From NCBI RefSeq assembly GCF_000968375.1, contig NZ_CP009933.1, forward strand, positions 186,001 to 250,000: a DNA stretch of 64,000 nucleotides, given 5' to 3'. A model generated the notes under the pieces. The model was not told the DNA's origin. It searched no databases and was given only the letters and a program-made list of their open reading frames with translations. Below, in pieces: positions 36,279 to 46,358 of this stretch (position 1 is the first letter of the stretch; the number at the start of each line of letters is the position of its first letter). The stretch comes from Clostridium scatologenes. GTDB lineage: Bacteria; Bacillota; Clostridia; Clostridiales; Clostridiaceae. The position numbers and the translations under genes are program-made.

Positions 36279-36604
36279 AACAGTACCTCCAAAATTTATT
36301 TTTTAAAATTCTACGATATTATTATGTGACATTAATTTATATATATTCATGGTATTTTTTTAATTAATTGTTATAAAAAATATTATGTTTTTTATAAAGT
36401 TTTTTATTGCATATAGCATTAAATATAAAAGAATATATTTTTGAAACCTAAGGATTTGCAGTTTTTATAATTCAAAGAGTATCTTCTATATAAAATATTC
36501 CATAACTTAACTATAATGCTATAATATAATTAAAAAGTGTAGTTAGATTTTTAAAATAAACAAAATGAAATTTTTAGATTAAATTAAGTGAGGTTGTATA
36601 AAAA
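36279..36604. other. Intergenic region upstream of the DesK-like kinase
   Basis: Very A+T-rich with no coding stretch. CTATAATGCTATAATATAAT around 36511-36530 holds overlapping -10-like boxes for the kinase gene, but no clear -35. Confidence 0.35.
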
Positions 36605-37756
36605 ATGTACATATTGAGAAAATCCTGGGTAGTTTTTAAATATTTATTTTTAGTACTTGTATTTGTTGATATTCATCACGGATTTAATAAAAAAATTTCA
36701 ATTATGATACTATTATTTTTGTTTAGCACACTTATAATGATTAATGATTATGTAAGAAATAAAATATTAAATAAAAGTTCCAAGTATAAGTATGTGTCAT
36801 TAGTTTTTACTATTTGTGGAGCAGCAGTGATAAAATATTTTGTAAGAGGCTTAGGGCCAAGTGGATATATATTCTTTTCTTTAGCTGAACTTTTTGGAGT
36901 AAAGGGAAAATTGTTGAAAATTTTTTTCTTGATTCATGGAACTTCATTTTTTATAGTATCTATTTTAAATATAGGTATTCCCAATACTATAGACAAGCTA
37001 TCAAATGTGGGAATGAGCATAGTAAGTTATTTTGCTGTGGCTAGTATAATATATTCTATAAAAATGATTCAAGTGGAGAAAGAAGAAACAAAGCAATTAA
37101 ATGAGAAATTAAAATTAGCAAACATAAAACTTCAAGAATATTCTCTTAGAGTTGAAGATTTAACTATTTCCAAAGAAAGAAGAAGAGTTGCTCAGGAATT
37201 ACATGATTCTCTAGGACATTCACTTATGGCATTAACTATGCATTTAGAATTTGCAAAGAAAGTTATAGATTCTAAACCTGATAAGGTTAAGGTAGTATTG
37301 GAAAAATCAGAGAAGATTGCAAAGGACAGTGTTAATGATTTGCGAAAAGCTGTTAATGCTCTTAAGGAAGAAAGGGAAATAGAACATCTTAATGAAGCTA
37401 TAAAGAATCTTATTGATAACTTTGAGATAGCTGGTGGAGTAAAAATTAATTTTAGTGGGGATATGAGTATTGATAATTTAGATATTAATATTAAAAATTC
37501 AATATATAAAACTATAAGGGAAGCTTTAACAAATAGCATAAAACATGGAAAATCAACTGAAATTAATATAAATATGATAAAGAGTAATGAGGGTATAAAC
37601 TTAATAATAAGTAATAATGGAGTTGGATGTGATAAAATTATAAAATCTAACGGATTAAATGGAATTGAAAATAGAATAAGTTCACTAAACGGAAGAGTGA
37701 ATTATTTTAGTGGGAAAAATTCAGGATTTAGCATAGAAGCCAATATTCCAATATAA
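36605..37756 (+). CDS. DesK/NarL-type sensor histidine kinase
   Basis: 383 residues. The first ~165 residues hold five or six membrane helices. After a coiled linker comes the HisKA_3 phospho-acceptor box, ERRRVAQELHDSLGHSLMAL, then a HATPase domain with REALTNSIKHGKS (N box), ISNNGVGCDK and GLNGIENRISSLNG. This is the short kinase class paired with LuxR-type regulators such as the next gene (18 bases away). Signal unknown. No good GGAGG precedes the ATG (GTGAGG ~14 bases upstream). Confidence 0.88.
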   Translation: MYILRKSWVVFKYLFLVLVFVDIHHGFNKKISIMILLFLFSTLIMINDYVRNKILNKSSKYKYVSLVFTICGAAVIKYFVRGLGPSGYIFFSLAELFGVKGKLLKIFFLIHGTSFFIVSILNIGIPNTIDKLSNVGMSIVSYFAVASIIYSIKMIQVEKEETKQLNEKLKLANIKLQEYSLRVEDLTISKERRRVAQELHDSLGHSLMALTMHLEFAKKVIDSKPDKVKVVLEKSEKIAKDSVNDLRKAVNALKEEREIEHLNEAIKNLIDNFEIAGGVKINFSGDMSIDNLDINIKNSIYKTIREALTNSIKHGKSTEININMIKSNEGINLIISNNGVGCDKIIKSNGLNGIENRISSLNGRVNYFSGKNSGFSIEANIPI

Positions 37757-37773
37757 TAGGAGTGTGACAAGTT

Positions 37774-38436
37774 ATGATAAATATATTACTAGTTGATGAT
37801 CAGGAAATTGTAAGAGAAGGAATTAAAATGATTTTGAGCTTGGATGAAGAAATAAACATCATAGGAGAAGCTGAAAATGGAAGAGAATTAATGTCATTTT
37901 TAGAAAAACAAATACCAGATGTCATTCTTATGGATGTTAGAATGCCTGTGATGGATGGAGTAGAGGCCACTAAACTTGTTAAGCAAAAATATAAAGATGT
38001 AAAAGTAATTATTTTAACTACTTTTACTGAAGATGAGTACATATTTAAAGGAATTAAAAATGGAGCAGATGGATATATATTAAAGGATGCTGGTTCAGAA
38101 GATATAATAAAAGCAATAAAAACTGCTTATAATGGTAATATACTTCTTAATCCTGAAGTAGCAGTAAAGATAATTAAGGCATATAAGTCCATAAGTACTG
38201 AAAAGCAAAACCTTGATAAATATAAAGTACAAAAGTATAAATTAGATTTGCTTACCAAGAGAGAAATGGATGTTGCAAAATTAGTAGCTGAGGGTAAAAG
38301 TAATAAAGATATTTGCAAAGTCCTTTTTTTATCAGAAGGTACAGTTAAAAATTATATTACAAAAATATTTGAAAAACTTCAATTAAATAGTAGAACGGAA
38401 TTAGCTGTTTTCATTAGTCAAATACAACTATATTAA
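37774..38436 (+). CDS. NarL/LuxR-family response regulator
   Basis: 220 residues. The receiver has DDQ, the phospho-acceptor in VILMDVRMPVMDGVEA, the switch Thr in ILTTFTED and Lys in YILKDAG. The C-terminal LuxR helix-turn-helix is LTKREMDVAKLVAEGKSNKD, then LFLSEGTVKNYITKIFEKL. Partner of the kinase just upstream. It may control fdhD, which starts 24 bases downstream, or other targets. Confidence 0.92.
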   Translation: MINILLVDDQEIVREGIKMILSLDEEINIIGEAENGRELMSFLEKQIPDVILMDVRMPVMDGVEATKLVKQKYKDVKVIILTTFTEDEYIFKGIKNGADGYILKDAGSEDIIKAIKTAYNGNILLNPEVAVKIIKAYKSISTEKQNLDKYKVQKYKLDLLTKREMDVAKLVAEGKSNKDICKVLFLSEGTVKNYITKIFEKLQLNSRTELAVFISQIQLY

Positions 38437-38460
38437 AAAAATTTTAAGGGAGATGGATCT

Positions 38461-39249
38461 ATGGACAAGCTATTAGAATGTAAGGTTGTAAAAATTGAAA
38501 ATGGTGAAAGTAGCTATATTAGTGAATTAGTAGTAAGTGAATATCCTCTAACAATTTTGCTTAATGGAAAAAAGATAGCTACTCTTCTTTGCAGTCCTGA
38601 AAAACTTAAAGAGCTAACTTTAGGATTTTTATCAACAGAAGGTATTATAGAAAGCTTGGAAGATATAAAATATTTTAAACTAGATGATGTGAAAGCTTTA
38701 GTTGAAGTGGAGACTTTTGATAAAAGTGTTTTTAGAGAAAACTTTTATTCAAAAAAGGTTGAATTAGACGATTTAAAAGATAACAGCTTAAAGGATTTTG
38801 AAAATTTTTTACAATGTATAGATTGCGCACCAGTAGATAGTGAAATAACTTTAAAAGCAAACAAGGTATTCGAATTTATGAAAAAAAATCTTGATTTTTC
38901 TGAAAACTTTAAAAAAACAGGAGGTTTACATTGTGTTGCTCTTAGTGATGTGGAAAATATTATTATCATTTCAGAGGATGTAGCGCGTCATAATGCATTA
39001 GATAAAGTGATAGGAGAAGGGCTTTTAAAGAAAGTTTTTTTTAAGGATAAAATCTTAATACTTAGTGGCAGGGTATCTCTCGAAATGCTTTTAAAAGCAG
39101 GCAAACTTCAAATACCAGTTATTATATCTAAATCTGCGCCAACCAGCTTGTCAGTTGCTTTAGCGAAAAAGCTTAATATTACATTGGTGGGGTTTGTAAG
39201 AGGAAATAAAATGAATATATATTCTGGTGAAGAAAGAATTATATATTAA
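38461..39249 (+). CDS. fdhD: Formate dehydrogenase accessory sulfurtransferase FdhD
   Basis: Cytosolic protein that passes sulfur to the molybdenum/tungsten cofactor to activate formate dehydrogenase. The sulfur-carrying cysteine pair appears as LQCIDCAP (~120-127). Other marks: CSPEKLKELTLGFLSTEGII, KTGGLHCVALSD, SEDVARHNALDKVIGEG and LSGRVSLEMLLKAG, SAPTSLSVALA. 262 residues is normal. No formate dehydrogenase gene is in the window. It ends one base before the convergent yibF-like gene, leaving no room for a separate terminator. Confidence 0.93.
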   Translation: MDKLLECKVVKIENGESSYISELVVSEYPLTILLNGKKIATLLCSPEKLKELTLGFLSTEGIIESLEDIKYFKLDDVKALVEVETFDKSVFRENFYSKKVELDDLKDNSLKDFENFLQCIDCAPVDSEITLKANKVFEFMKKNLDFSENFKKTGGLHCVALSDVENIIIISEDVARHNALDKVIGEGLLKKVFFKDKILILSGRVSLEMLLKAGKLQIPVIISKSAPTSLSVALAKKLNITLVGFVRGNKMNIYSGEERIIY

Positions 39250-39250
39250 G

Positions 39251-40009
39251 TTAAGATTTTGGCTTTAAATATAATATATTTGCTGTAATTAGAGAAGTAA
39301 CTGGTATTATGAGTATAATGCCTATTCCACCACATAATATTTGAAAAACTTCTGAACAAAATACTTTTGCATTTATTATAGATGACATTGAATAGTGGAG
39401 TTCATTAAAATAAATAATTAATGTCATAAATCCTCCAATATATGCAAAAAGTAATGTATTTGTCATAGTCCCCAAAATATCTTTTCCAATATTCATTCCA
39501 GATTTCAATATAGAAGATTTACTTATTGATGGATCGTGTTTATACATTTCATACATGAAAGAAGATATAGAAATAGATACATCAATTATTGCACCTAATA
39601 ACCCAATTAAAACTTGGCATATAACTATTTGTGAAAAGTTCAATTGTACATAAAGAGATAGTGCTGAAATTGTTTCTGATTGTTCTACACCAAAACCTTG
39701 TATTTTTGCGTTGTTTCCTATGTCATATGTAATAAACATGGTTATAAATATAACTAAGGTAACTGAAAAAAGGGACGAAATGGTCTTTTTATTCAACCCA
39801 TTAATATAAAATAAAGTAACATAAGTAATGGTTATACATCCCACAAAAGTTATTTTAATTGGATCCATTTTAGCAGCAATGAGTATCAGCATAAAAAACA
39901 AAATTGAGAAGTTAAAAATCAATGTGAAAAATGATTTTATCCCTCTTTTGCCACCTATTATAACCATTAAAGCAAATAATATAATTAATAGTACTATTGA
40001 TACATTCAT
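39251..40009 (-). CDS. YibE/F-like membrane protein, second of pair
   Basis: About 252 residues, six or so membrane helices, with the YibE/F family pattern IIDVSISISSFMYEMYKHDP, MNIGKDILGTMTNTLLFAYIGG, CGGIGIILIIPVTSLITA. Function is unknown; YibE/F pairs are suspected transport proteins. The ATG at 40009 lies 4 bases after the stop of the upstream paralogue; a TTG at 40027 inside that gene is a less likely start. Confidence 0.82.
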   Translation of the reverse strand: MNVSIVLLIILFALMVIIGGKRGIKSFFTLIFNFSILFFMLILIAAKMDPIKITFVGCITITYVTLFYINGLNKKTISSLFSVTLVIFITMFITYDIGNNAKIQGFGVEQSETISALSLYVQLNFSQIVICQVLIGLLGAIIDVSISISSFMYEMYKHDPSISKSSILKSGMNIGKDILGTMTNTLLFAYIGGFMTLIIYFNELHYSMSSIINAKVFCSEVFQILCGGIGIILIIPVTSLITANILYLKPKS

Positions 40010-40013
40010 AGCT

Positions 40014-41141
40014 TTAAAATACTCCAATCTTATGATTTTTAAAAAGTATTACGGATATGTAAATAGTAATAGGTATACTTAAAATGATTCCTATACTTCC
40101 AGTAAGTGCACGTACAAATTCAAGGGAAAGATTTATACTTATAATATAAAAAATTGAAAAACCATTTTTTAGCAAAAGCAGTATAAGTGGAATGCTGCCA
40201 CTAATATATGCAAAAACTAGCGTATTTGTCATGGTTCCCATAATATCTTTTCCGATTTCTTTACCTGAATTAATAAGAACTTTACTTTCAATGTTTGGGT
40301 TTTTATAACATAATTCTTTTATAGAAGAGGAAATAGAAATTGCAATATCCATTATTGAACCCAAAGTACCTATAAGAATTTCAATATAAAATATTTGTTC
40401 TGGTGGATGAGTAAGAAATTCCATTTCTTCAAATTTAATTCCGTTCCAATGATTTAACTGTATTACAAAAACAGCTATCAACATTGACAAAAGGGTTCCT
40501 GATATTGTTCCAAGTACAGCAGAAAGAGTTTTTTTATTTATTCCACATACAATTGATATGGATAAAATAACAAACAATAAACTGGCTATTATAGAAATAA
40601 CTATTAGATTGTAACCATGTATAAACAATTTAATTATAATACAAAAAATTATAATGTTAATAATTACGCTGGCTAAAGAACGAAATCCTTTAAAACCACC
40701 TACTAACAAAATTAAAAATATAAAGATAGATGTAATATATACAACATATTTATCTCTTTTAAGATTAAGTATCTTTCCAGAAATTATTTTATTATTTGTA
40801 TCTTGTTGTGTTGATATAAAAACCTCGTCACTAACCTTTAAATTTAAATTATTGACTTCAGAATAGGAAGATGAATTTTCTAATTCAATTTCCTGTCCTT
40901 TGAAGTTTCCATTCATAATAATTGATTTAATTTGTTGTTTTTTTATTTGTTCAATATCACCATTCATATTGGTGACTTTAGATGGAGTTTCTTTTATGTA
41001 TATTATTTTTGCTATAGTTTTGTCATAATAGTTTTCATTGTTTGATATAAAACAGTAAATAATGCCACAAATAAGTATTAATGATATAGCAACTATGGAA
41101 GTAAATTTATTTTTCTTTAACAATGATAGTATTTTTTCCAT
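40014..41141 (-). CDS. YibE/F-like membrane protein, first of pair
   Basis: 375 residues. One N-terminal membrane helix is followed by a ~100-residue beta-rich outside domain (KGQEIELENSSSY, LKVSDEVFISTQ), then about seven helices with the same core as its neighbour: GSIMDIAISISSSIKELCYK, GKEIGKDIMGTMTNTLVFAY, TGSIGIILSIPITIYIS. The two genes are tandem paralogues and presumably work as a complex. GGAG lies ~12 bases before the ATG. Function unknown. Confidence 0.84.
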   Translation of the reverse strand: MEKILSLLKKNKFTSIVAISLILICGIIYCFISNNENYYDKTIAKIIYIKETPSKVTNMNGDIEQIKKQQIKSIIMNGNFKGQEIELENSSSYSEVNNLNLKVSDEVFISTQQDTNNKIISGKILNLKRDKYVVYITSIFIFLILLVGGFKGFRSLASVIINIIIFCIIIKLFIHGYNLIVISIIASLLFVILSISIVCGINKKTLSAVLGTISGTLLSMLIAVFVIQLNHWNGIKFEEMEFLTHPPEQIFYIEILIGTLGSIMDIAISISSSIKELCYKNPNIESKVLINSGKEIGKDIMGTMTNTLVFAYISGSIPLILLLLKNGFSIFYIISINLSLEFVRALTGSIGIILSIPITIYISVILFKNHKIGVF

Positions 41142-41292
41142 AATTTAAGTAACTCCTTTTTACTCAAAGTCTGCTCTTGTTAGTATTTTGGTTTAAAGAA
41201 TATTTTGTATAATAATATTATGAGCTGCAATTTAAAATTGAAGCCCATTACTTTGATTTTAATAATAACACATTGAATAAGTACGTAAATTA

Positions 41293-41979
41293 TTATAGTT
41301 CTTTACCATCAGCTTCGGAAAGTTCAGATAATAAGGAGCTTTTTAAATTAGATTTTCTGTTATCTAAAGTGTTAAGATTTATATGTTTTATAATCATATC
41401 ATCATCGGTATTCATTATAAAATCATGTAAATAAATTCTTCCATCTGAAGTATTTGCTACAGCATAATTTTCACTATGGCTTTTAAAGTAAACCCAAGTA
41501 TAACCATTATTAATTACTTTATCTAAATCTTCCTTATCAATTATAGCCTTTGATTTTTTTCTGCCATATTTATCTCTTAATATAACAGCAGCAGTTTCTT
41601 GGTCTAATAATTCATAATCATTAACATTATTATTTTGATCATATATAGATATGTTACATCTTCTATTATCTAACGTATCTCCATTGGCATGTCTAATAGG
41701 AGCTTTAGGGTGTGCACCTAAAATAAATGAATGCAAAGTCTGCTTTTCACCATGTTTTTTACCATTTATAGCAGGAAAAACTATAGTTTGAACTAAATAA
41801 TTATTAAATTCTTTGTTCCATTCAGCAAACCAAGTTCCTTTGTCTAACACCTCTTTCAAATCATCAGCATCTATTTTAGTATCAATAATTGAACCGTCTT
41901 TCTTTACTAGTTTTACATATGCAATATTTCCTTTTATTTCATATTCATTAATTTTTGTTTCATATTTATTTTTTATAAT
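41293..41979 (-). CDS. Duplicated HNH-type protein with no standard start codon
   Basis: The reading frame extends 40 codons above the first usable TTG (41859), with coding-like sequence (IAYVKLVKKDGSIIDTKIDADD). The only good ribosome binding site, AGAGGTG at 41984-41990, stands 4 bases before ATT (41979) and 7 before ATA (41976). The protein is two tandem copies of one module: AYVKLVKKDG...LHSFILGAHPK...RHANGDTLDNRRCNI and AAVILRDKYG...LHDFIMNTDDD...KHINLNTLDNRKSNLK. Each ends in an HNH_3-like LH...H-N-LDNR motif, seen in homing-type nucleases and DNA-binding relatives. It may be a nuclease or an inactive DNA binder. No intron or intein is visible nearby. Confidence 0.65.
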   Translation of the reverse strand: MIKNKYETKINEYEIKGNIAYVKLVKKDGSIIDTKIDADDLKEVLDKGTWFAEWNKEFNNYLVQTIVFPAINGKKHGEKQTLHSFILGAHPKAPIRHANGDTLDNRRCNISIYDQNNNVNDYELLDQETAAVILRDKYGRKKSKAIIDKEDLDKVINNGYTWVYFKSHSENYAVANTSDGRIYLHDFIMNTDDDMIIKHINLNTLDNRKSNLKSSLLSELSEADGKEL

Positions 41980-42107
41980 AGAACACCTCTTTCGTTTTTT
42001 ATAGATTTTATGATAAAAATTTTTAATACCTATTATTATACCATATATAAGCTCTTATAGAATATATTTTATAAGTTATTACAATTTGATAACTTTATAT
42101 ATTAAAC

Positions 42108-43085
42108 TTACTGGCATATAGTTATATGTCTTTTAAATTTACCTTTAGCAACAAAACATTTATAAGAAATATTAAAACCAGATGAAAGAATATATTTATC
42201 CATATTTTCAAAAGTAATAATTATCATTTTATTTGATATTTTACGAGCAGTTTTTATTATGGCTACTTGATCCTCAAGTGTAGTTGATGAAAATAGACCA
42301 TAAGGTAAATCTATAATTGATACATCAAAGTTATCTTTTATATCATGCATATTACCAGTAGTAATTACATTTTTATAGCAAAAGTACTTTAGATTTTTTT
42401 TCGCATTTGCAGCAATCATAGGATTTATTTCCCAACCTTTGATATTAATTCCCAAGGACAGAGCTTCTATAATAACTGTTCCAATACCACAGCAAGGATC
42501 AACTAATTTATAATCTAGTTTATTGCAAACAGCAAGATTTACTATTGCTCTTGCAATTCTTGAACTAAGCGCATTAGAATATGAATATGGCTTTCTGTTA
42601 TGAAGCTTCCATTCTGGATTATTTTTTTCATATTTTCCGAATATCCATTTTTCATTTACTTTTGTTATACCAAAGAGTAATTCAGGATCTTTCATTTCAG
42701 CTTCTCCTGCTATATTTTGACCAATTTCATATTCTATTTTACGCCTATTTTCATAACTAAGGGTTTCATCACCATAATTCACATAGGAAACTTTGAAATT
42801 TTCATATGACAGCTTATCTACTGTAATTTTATGAATTATATCTTCTAAAGATTTCCCAGTATACATTATGGATATAGATCCTTTTACAAATGGACTTCTA
42901 GATGTGGTAATGTAGTGATAAGAAAAAAAATATTTTTTATTTGGAACCTTATTGAAAAGACATTTCATTTCCATTTTGCACAAACTTTCTTCATCTTGAG
43001 CAAAATTAATTATATAAAAATAGGGTTTAATTTTATTGTTGAGATTTACCTTTGGTTTCATATCCATAGGCATTAATTTAAACAT
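42108..43085 (-). CDS. Trm11-like RNA methyltransferase
   Basis: SAM-dependent methylase of ~325 residues. The catalytic half has the SAM loop LVDPCCGIGTVIIEAL, GWEINPMIAANAKKN, TGNMHDIKD and the amino-methylase motif DLPYG (D/N-P-P-Y type). The N-terminal half resembles the THUMP-containing UPF0020/Trm11 group, which makes N2-methylguanosine in tRNA. The ATG at 43085 has GAGGTG 6 bases upstream; a GTG two codons before overlaps it. RNA target is inferred. Confidence 0.8.
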   Translation of the reverse strand: MFKLMPMDMKPKVNLNNKIKPYFYIINFAQDEESLCKMEMKCLFNKVPNKKYFFSYHYITTSRSPFVKGSISIMYTGKSLEDIIHKITVDKLSYENFKVSYVNYGDETLSYENRRKIEYEIGQNIAGEAEMKDPELLFGITKVNEKWIFGKYEKNNPEWKLHNRKPYSYSNALSSRIARAIVNLAVCNKLDYKLVDPCCGIGTVIIEALSLGINIKGWEINPMIAANAKKNLKYFCYKNVITTGNMHDIKDNFDVSIIDLPYGLFSSTTLEDQVAIIKTARKISNKMIIITFENMDKYILSSGFNISYKCFVAKGKFKRHITICQ

Positions 43086-43313
43086 AAGCACACCTCTTGT
43101 GATAAAAGGGTAAATTGTTATTATTAAACAAATTACCCTTAATATTAATCTTCATTATCTCTTAAGTCAATTATTCACAATATATTATAATATGTCAATT
43201 TATAAAGTAAATAAGAAAATTAAAATTTTATTGTAATCCTTGAAAATTGCAAAATAAAACTTAAATAAATGAAAGAAATCCCCTTAAATTTGAGGATTTT
43301 TTCATTTAACATA

Positions 43314-43637
43314 TTAAATTCCTTTGATTTTACCTTTAAGTGCTTTTATACGGTCATTTACATAGCTAATAAGTTTTCTTTTATCATTTTTTACACTGTT
43401 AGGAGCATTAGAAACTATAGTAATAATATCTAATTTACTTCCTTTTACTTCTTTAGCAACTTCATAGCCTAAGTAAACATTTTTTACTTTCCAATAGGCA
43501 TTGTTAAACTCATCTGCTTGTTGTTTAGTATAATATCCTTTTTCAATACCAAATTGGAATAAATCAGCGGCTGCTTCTAATTCGTCTAAATTTTCAGCTT
43601 CTAAAGTTTCATTAACGAGACTTTGAAATGTTTTCAT
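43314..43637 (-). CDS. Conserved small protein of unknown function
   Basis: 107 residues, mostly alpha-helical, charged, without membrane segment. The acidic N-terminal half (ETLEAENLDELEAAADLFQF) is followed by a basic C-terminal tail (KALKGKIKGI). GGGGGAGG precedes the ATG strongly, so it is a real and probably well-translated gene. I do not recognise a family. Confidence 0.75.
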   Translation of the reverse strand: MKTFQSLVNETLEAENLDELEAAADLFQFGIEKGYYTKQQADEFNNAYWKVKNVYLGYEVAKEVKGSKLDIITIVSNAPNSVKNDKRKLISYVNDRIKALKGKIKGI

Positions 43638-43923
43638 TATAGCCTCCCCCTTTTAAGTTATATAATAATATTTTAAGCTTACAATATGGCACATATACTG
43701 GTATATTTTGGGTTAGGTGCCATTAATATTTCGAAGTTACATAAAATTATAAGTTTTTTTACAAATAAAGTTATAAACAGAGTAACAAGTATTCATGTTA
43801 TCATATTTTAAGCAAAAAAACCATAATATTGTGTTTTTTTTTATATATTTGTTATTATATATATATTACCAAGTTAAAATGTAAATAAAAAGTTTTATTT
43901 TAATATATATGGAGATGAAATAT

Positions 43924-44094
43924 ATGACTATAGAAAAGGTGCAGTGTAGAAAATGCAAATATTATTATATTACATGGGATAAGAATTTTCCATATGGATG
44001 TAAGCTATTTAAGGTGAAATCAAAACAAATGCCTTCCATTATTGTTTATCAATCCATTGGAAAGCAATGTGAAAATTATTGTCATAATTTATAA
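43924..44094 (+). CDS. Small Cys-rich protein
   Basis: 56 residues from the ATG at 43924, which GGAGATG precedes; upstream ATGs at 43909 and 43915 lie in that site. Sequence has CRKCKYYYITWDKNFPYGC and a final CENYC, giving a four- or five-Cys metal-binding knuckle. Similar short clostridial proteins are often mislabelled uracil-DNA glycosylase; nothing here supports a glycosylase. Function unknown. Confidence 0.75.
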   Translation: MTIEKVQCRKCKYYYITWDKNFPYGCKLFKVKSKQMPSIIVYQSIGKQCENYCHNL

Positions 44095-44186
44095 AATAAA
44101 CTAATTTGTTCATATACCTTAAGTATTTTTTTAAAGTGTACGAGAATAGGGTTAAATAATGTTTATTTATGGGAGGAGTTGTTTTT

Positions 44187-46220
44187 ATGTCTATAAAGAA
44201 GAAAATCCCCTTTTTAATTGCAATAATAGTTATTGTTTTAATGGTTGTAACTACTATTTTTACTGGCAATAGGTCCAGTAGTATAATAGGAAACAAAACT
44301 AATACTGAAATACAACAGATATGTGACCGTTCAGCTGAAACTGTAAGTTCAATAATTGAAAAAGAAAAGTTGGCAGTTAGAATTTATTCAGAAAAAAATG
44401 TAGTTAGAAATCTACTTAAGATAAACAAGGATGCTCAAAGTAGTGAAGATTTTAATAAACAACAACAGGATATGAATCTAGCACTACAAGATTATGTGAA
44501 AGAAACTAAAAATCTTGAGCATGTATTTATAGTGAATACTAAAGGAAATATAATTGCAGATAGTGATAAGGACTATCTTGGGAAAAATTTAAATGATAGA
44601 TCTTATAATAAGCCAAGCTTGGAAGGTAAAGGTTCAATAAGCGAAGTAATTATGTCAAAAGTAACTAACAACCCTATAGTGGTTTTTACTAATCCAGTTA
44701 AATTAAACAATGAAATTCTAGGATATGTAGGTACAGCTGTGTATGGCAGTAGTTTTTCAAAGTATTTAGATAAGGCTAAAGTAAGTGAGTTTTCATCCAG
44801 TTATGCATTCTTAATGGATTACAAAGGAAGTATGATTTATCATCCTACTAAGGATAAAATAGGAAAAACCACAGAAACTCCTGAAATAAAAGCTATAGCT
44901 GATAAACTAAATAAAGGGGAAACTGTAAAGGGAAGTATACTTAAATATAGTTTCAAAAATGAGAATAAAATAGCAGGATATCAGGTTATACCTGAAACAA
45001 ATTGGGTTATGGTAACAACTAGTGATAAATCCGAAGTATTAAAGGATGTTAGAGGTATGACTAGTATTATAATCAGTATATCTATTTTTCTTTCAATTAT
45101 AGCTATAGGAATAGGTTATGGATTTTCATTAAGGATTACTAAGCCTATTGCCGAAATAGTTAATCTTATAGATAAAACAGCTAATTTAGACTTGGAGAAT
45201 GTTGAAGAGTTTGATAAACTCTATAATTATAATGATGAAGTAGGAATGATGGCTCGTTCTATAGGAAATATGAGAAAAGTTTTGAGAGAAATGGTTGAAA
45301 ATATAACATCAGCTTCAGCTGCAATAAGTTCAAATGCAGAATTGGTAGATAAGCTAACTATTGAGTTAAAGAGCTATGCTGAAAAAACAGCAGAGGAAAG
45401 TGAAAATCTTTCAGCAGGTATGGAAGAAAATGCAGCTACTGTAGAAGAGGTTTCAGCTTCTTCTGATGAAATGGGAAATGCAGTACAGTCTATGGCTGAA
45501 AAAGCTGCAGGTGGTTCTGCTAATGCCAACGATATTGCTGGAAGAGCCGAAAAATTAAAAAATGCTGCATTTGGCTCTAACAAAAAGGCTAATGAAATAT
45601 ATATGTCAGTAAAAAATGATTTGGAAAAAGCTATTGAAAATTCTAAGTCTATTGAAAATATAAATTTATTGTCTGCTGATATACTTGATATTACTGAACA
45701 AACAAATTTATTGGCTCTTAATGCATCTATAGAAGCAGCTAGAGCTGGTGAATCAGGAAAAGGCTTTGCTGTGGTAGCGGATGAGGTTGGTAAATTAGCT
45801 GAAGAATCTGCAACTACAGCTAACAACATCCAGAATGTAGTTGGTCAAGTTGTAGAAGCAGTACAAAATTTGTCAAATAATTCATCAAAACTTCTTAAGT
45901 TTATTAATGAAACTGTTTTAGATGATTATAGTAATTTGGTGAAAACTGGAGAAGAATATAATAATGATGCAGAAACAGTAAATAATTTTATGAGTGATTT
46001 TAGCGCTGTGGCAGAAGAATTAAGTTCATCTATTGCAGGTATAACTACTGCTATAGGAGAAGTAGCTAACACTGTAAGTGATGGTGCTAGAGGTGTTACA
46101 GAAATAGCTAGCAAGGCAGCTGGTATAAATGAAAAGCTTGGCGATATAAAATCTACATCAGAGGATAATAAACAAAGTGCTGATAAGTTGCAGCAAATTG
46201 TATCTAAATTTAAGATTTAA
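44187..46220 (+). CDS. Methyl-accepting chemotaxis protein with dCache sensor
   Basis: Membrane chemoreceptor of 677 residues. An N-terminal helix (~9-27) precedes an external double-Cache sensor (~35-280; [39 protein letters not shown]). A second helix (~290-312) leads to HAMP and a signalling domain whose hairpin tip is [20 protein letters not shown], then [20 protein letters not shown]. It would report to CheA/CheW. The ATG at 44187 is chosen because GGGAGGAG, part of the longer ORF's start at 44169, is its ribosome binding site. It stands alone; the ligand may be an amino or organic acid. Confidence 0.93.
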   Translation: MSIKKKIPFLIAIIVIVLMVVTTIFTGNRSSSIIGNKTNTEIQQICDRSAETVSSIIEKEKLAVRIYSEKNVVRNLLKINKDAQSSEDFNKQQQDMNLALQDYVKETKNLEHVFIVNTKGNIIADSDKDYLGKNLNDRSYNKPSLEGKGSISEVIMSKVTNNPIVVFTNPVKLNNEILGYVGTAVYGSSFSKYLDKAKVSEFSSSYAFLMDYKGSMIYHPTKDKIGKTTETPEIKAIADKLNKGETVKGSILKYSFKNENKIAGYQVIPETNWVMVTTSDKSEVLKDVRGMTSIIISISIFLSIIAIGIGYGFSLRITKPIAEIVNLIDKTANLDLENVEEFDKLYNYNDEVGMMARSIGNMRKVLREMVENITSASAAISSNAELVDKLTIELKSYAEKTAEESENLSAGMEENAATVEEVSASSDEMGNAVQSMAEKAAGGSANANDIAGRAEKLKNAAFGSNKKANEIYMSVKNDLEKAIENSKSIENINLLSADILDITEQTNLLALNASIEAARAGESGKGFAVVADEVGKLAEESATTANNIQNVVGQVVEAVQNLSNNSSKLLKFINETVLDDYSNLVKTGEEYNNDAETVNNFMSDFSAVAEELSSSIAGITTAIGEVANTVSDGARGVTEIASKAAGINEKLGDIKSTSEDNKQSADKLQQIVSKFKI

Positions 46221-46268
46221 TTCTAAAATTAATTATTTTGTGATTAGTTAAAAATTCATGTAAATAAA

Positions 46269-46336
46269 GAGGCTGCTGCACTAATGATAAATACTACAAT
46301 ATATTGTATGTAAATTCGTTAGTGCCACAGCTCTTT
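46269..46336 (+). terminator. Terminator-like hairpin after the chemoreceptor (repeated family)
   Basis: GAGGCTGCTGCACTAA pairs with TTAGTGCCACAGCTC around an inner ACTACAATATATTGTATGT palindrome, then TTTT. It matches the hairpin after ilvD in centre and arms, and shares arms with the larA terminator. Confidence 0.7.
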
Positions 46337-46358
46337 TGCATTAAAATGGAATTTATAT

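Noticed and set aside
32903..41979. Prophage or integrative element signs around the HNH gene
   Set aside because: No integrase, terminase, tRNA attachment site or structural gene in the region; the HNH gene stands alone among housekeeping genes.
43924..44094. Uracil-DNA glycosylase
   Set aside because: Only 56 residues, with none of the UDG catalytic motifs; similar database names appear to be mis-annotations.
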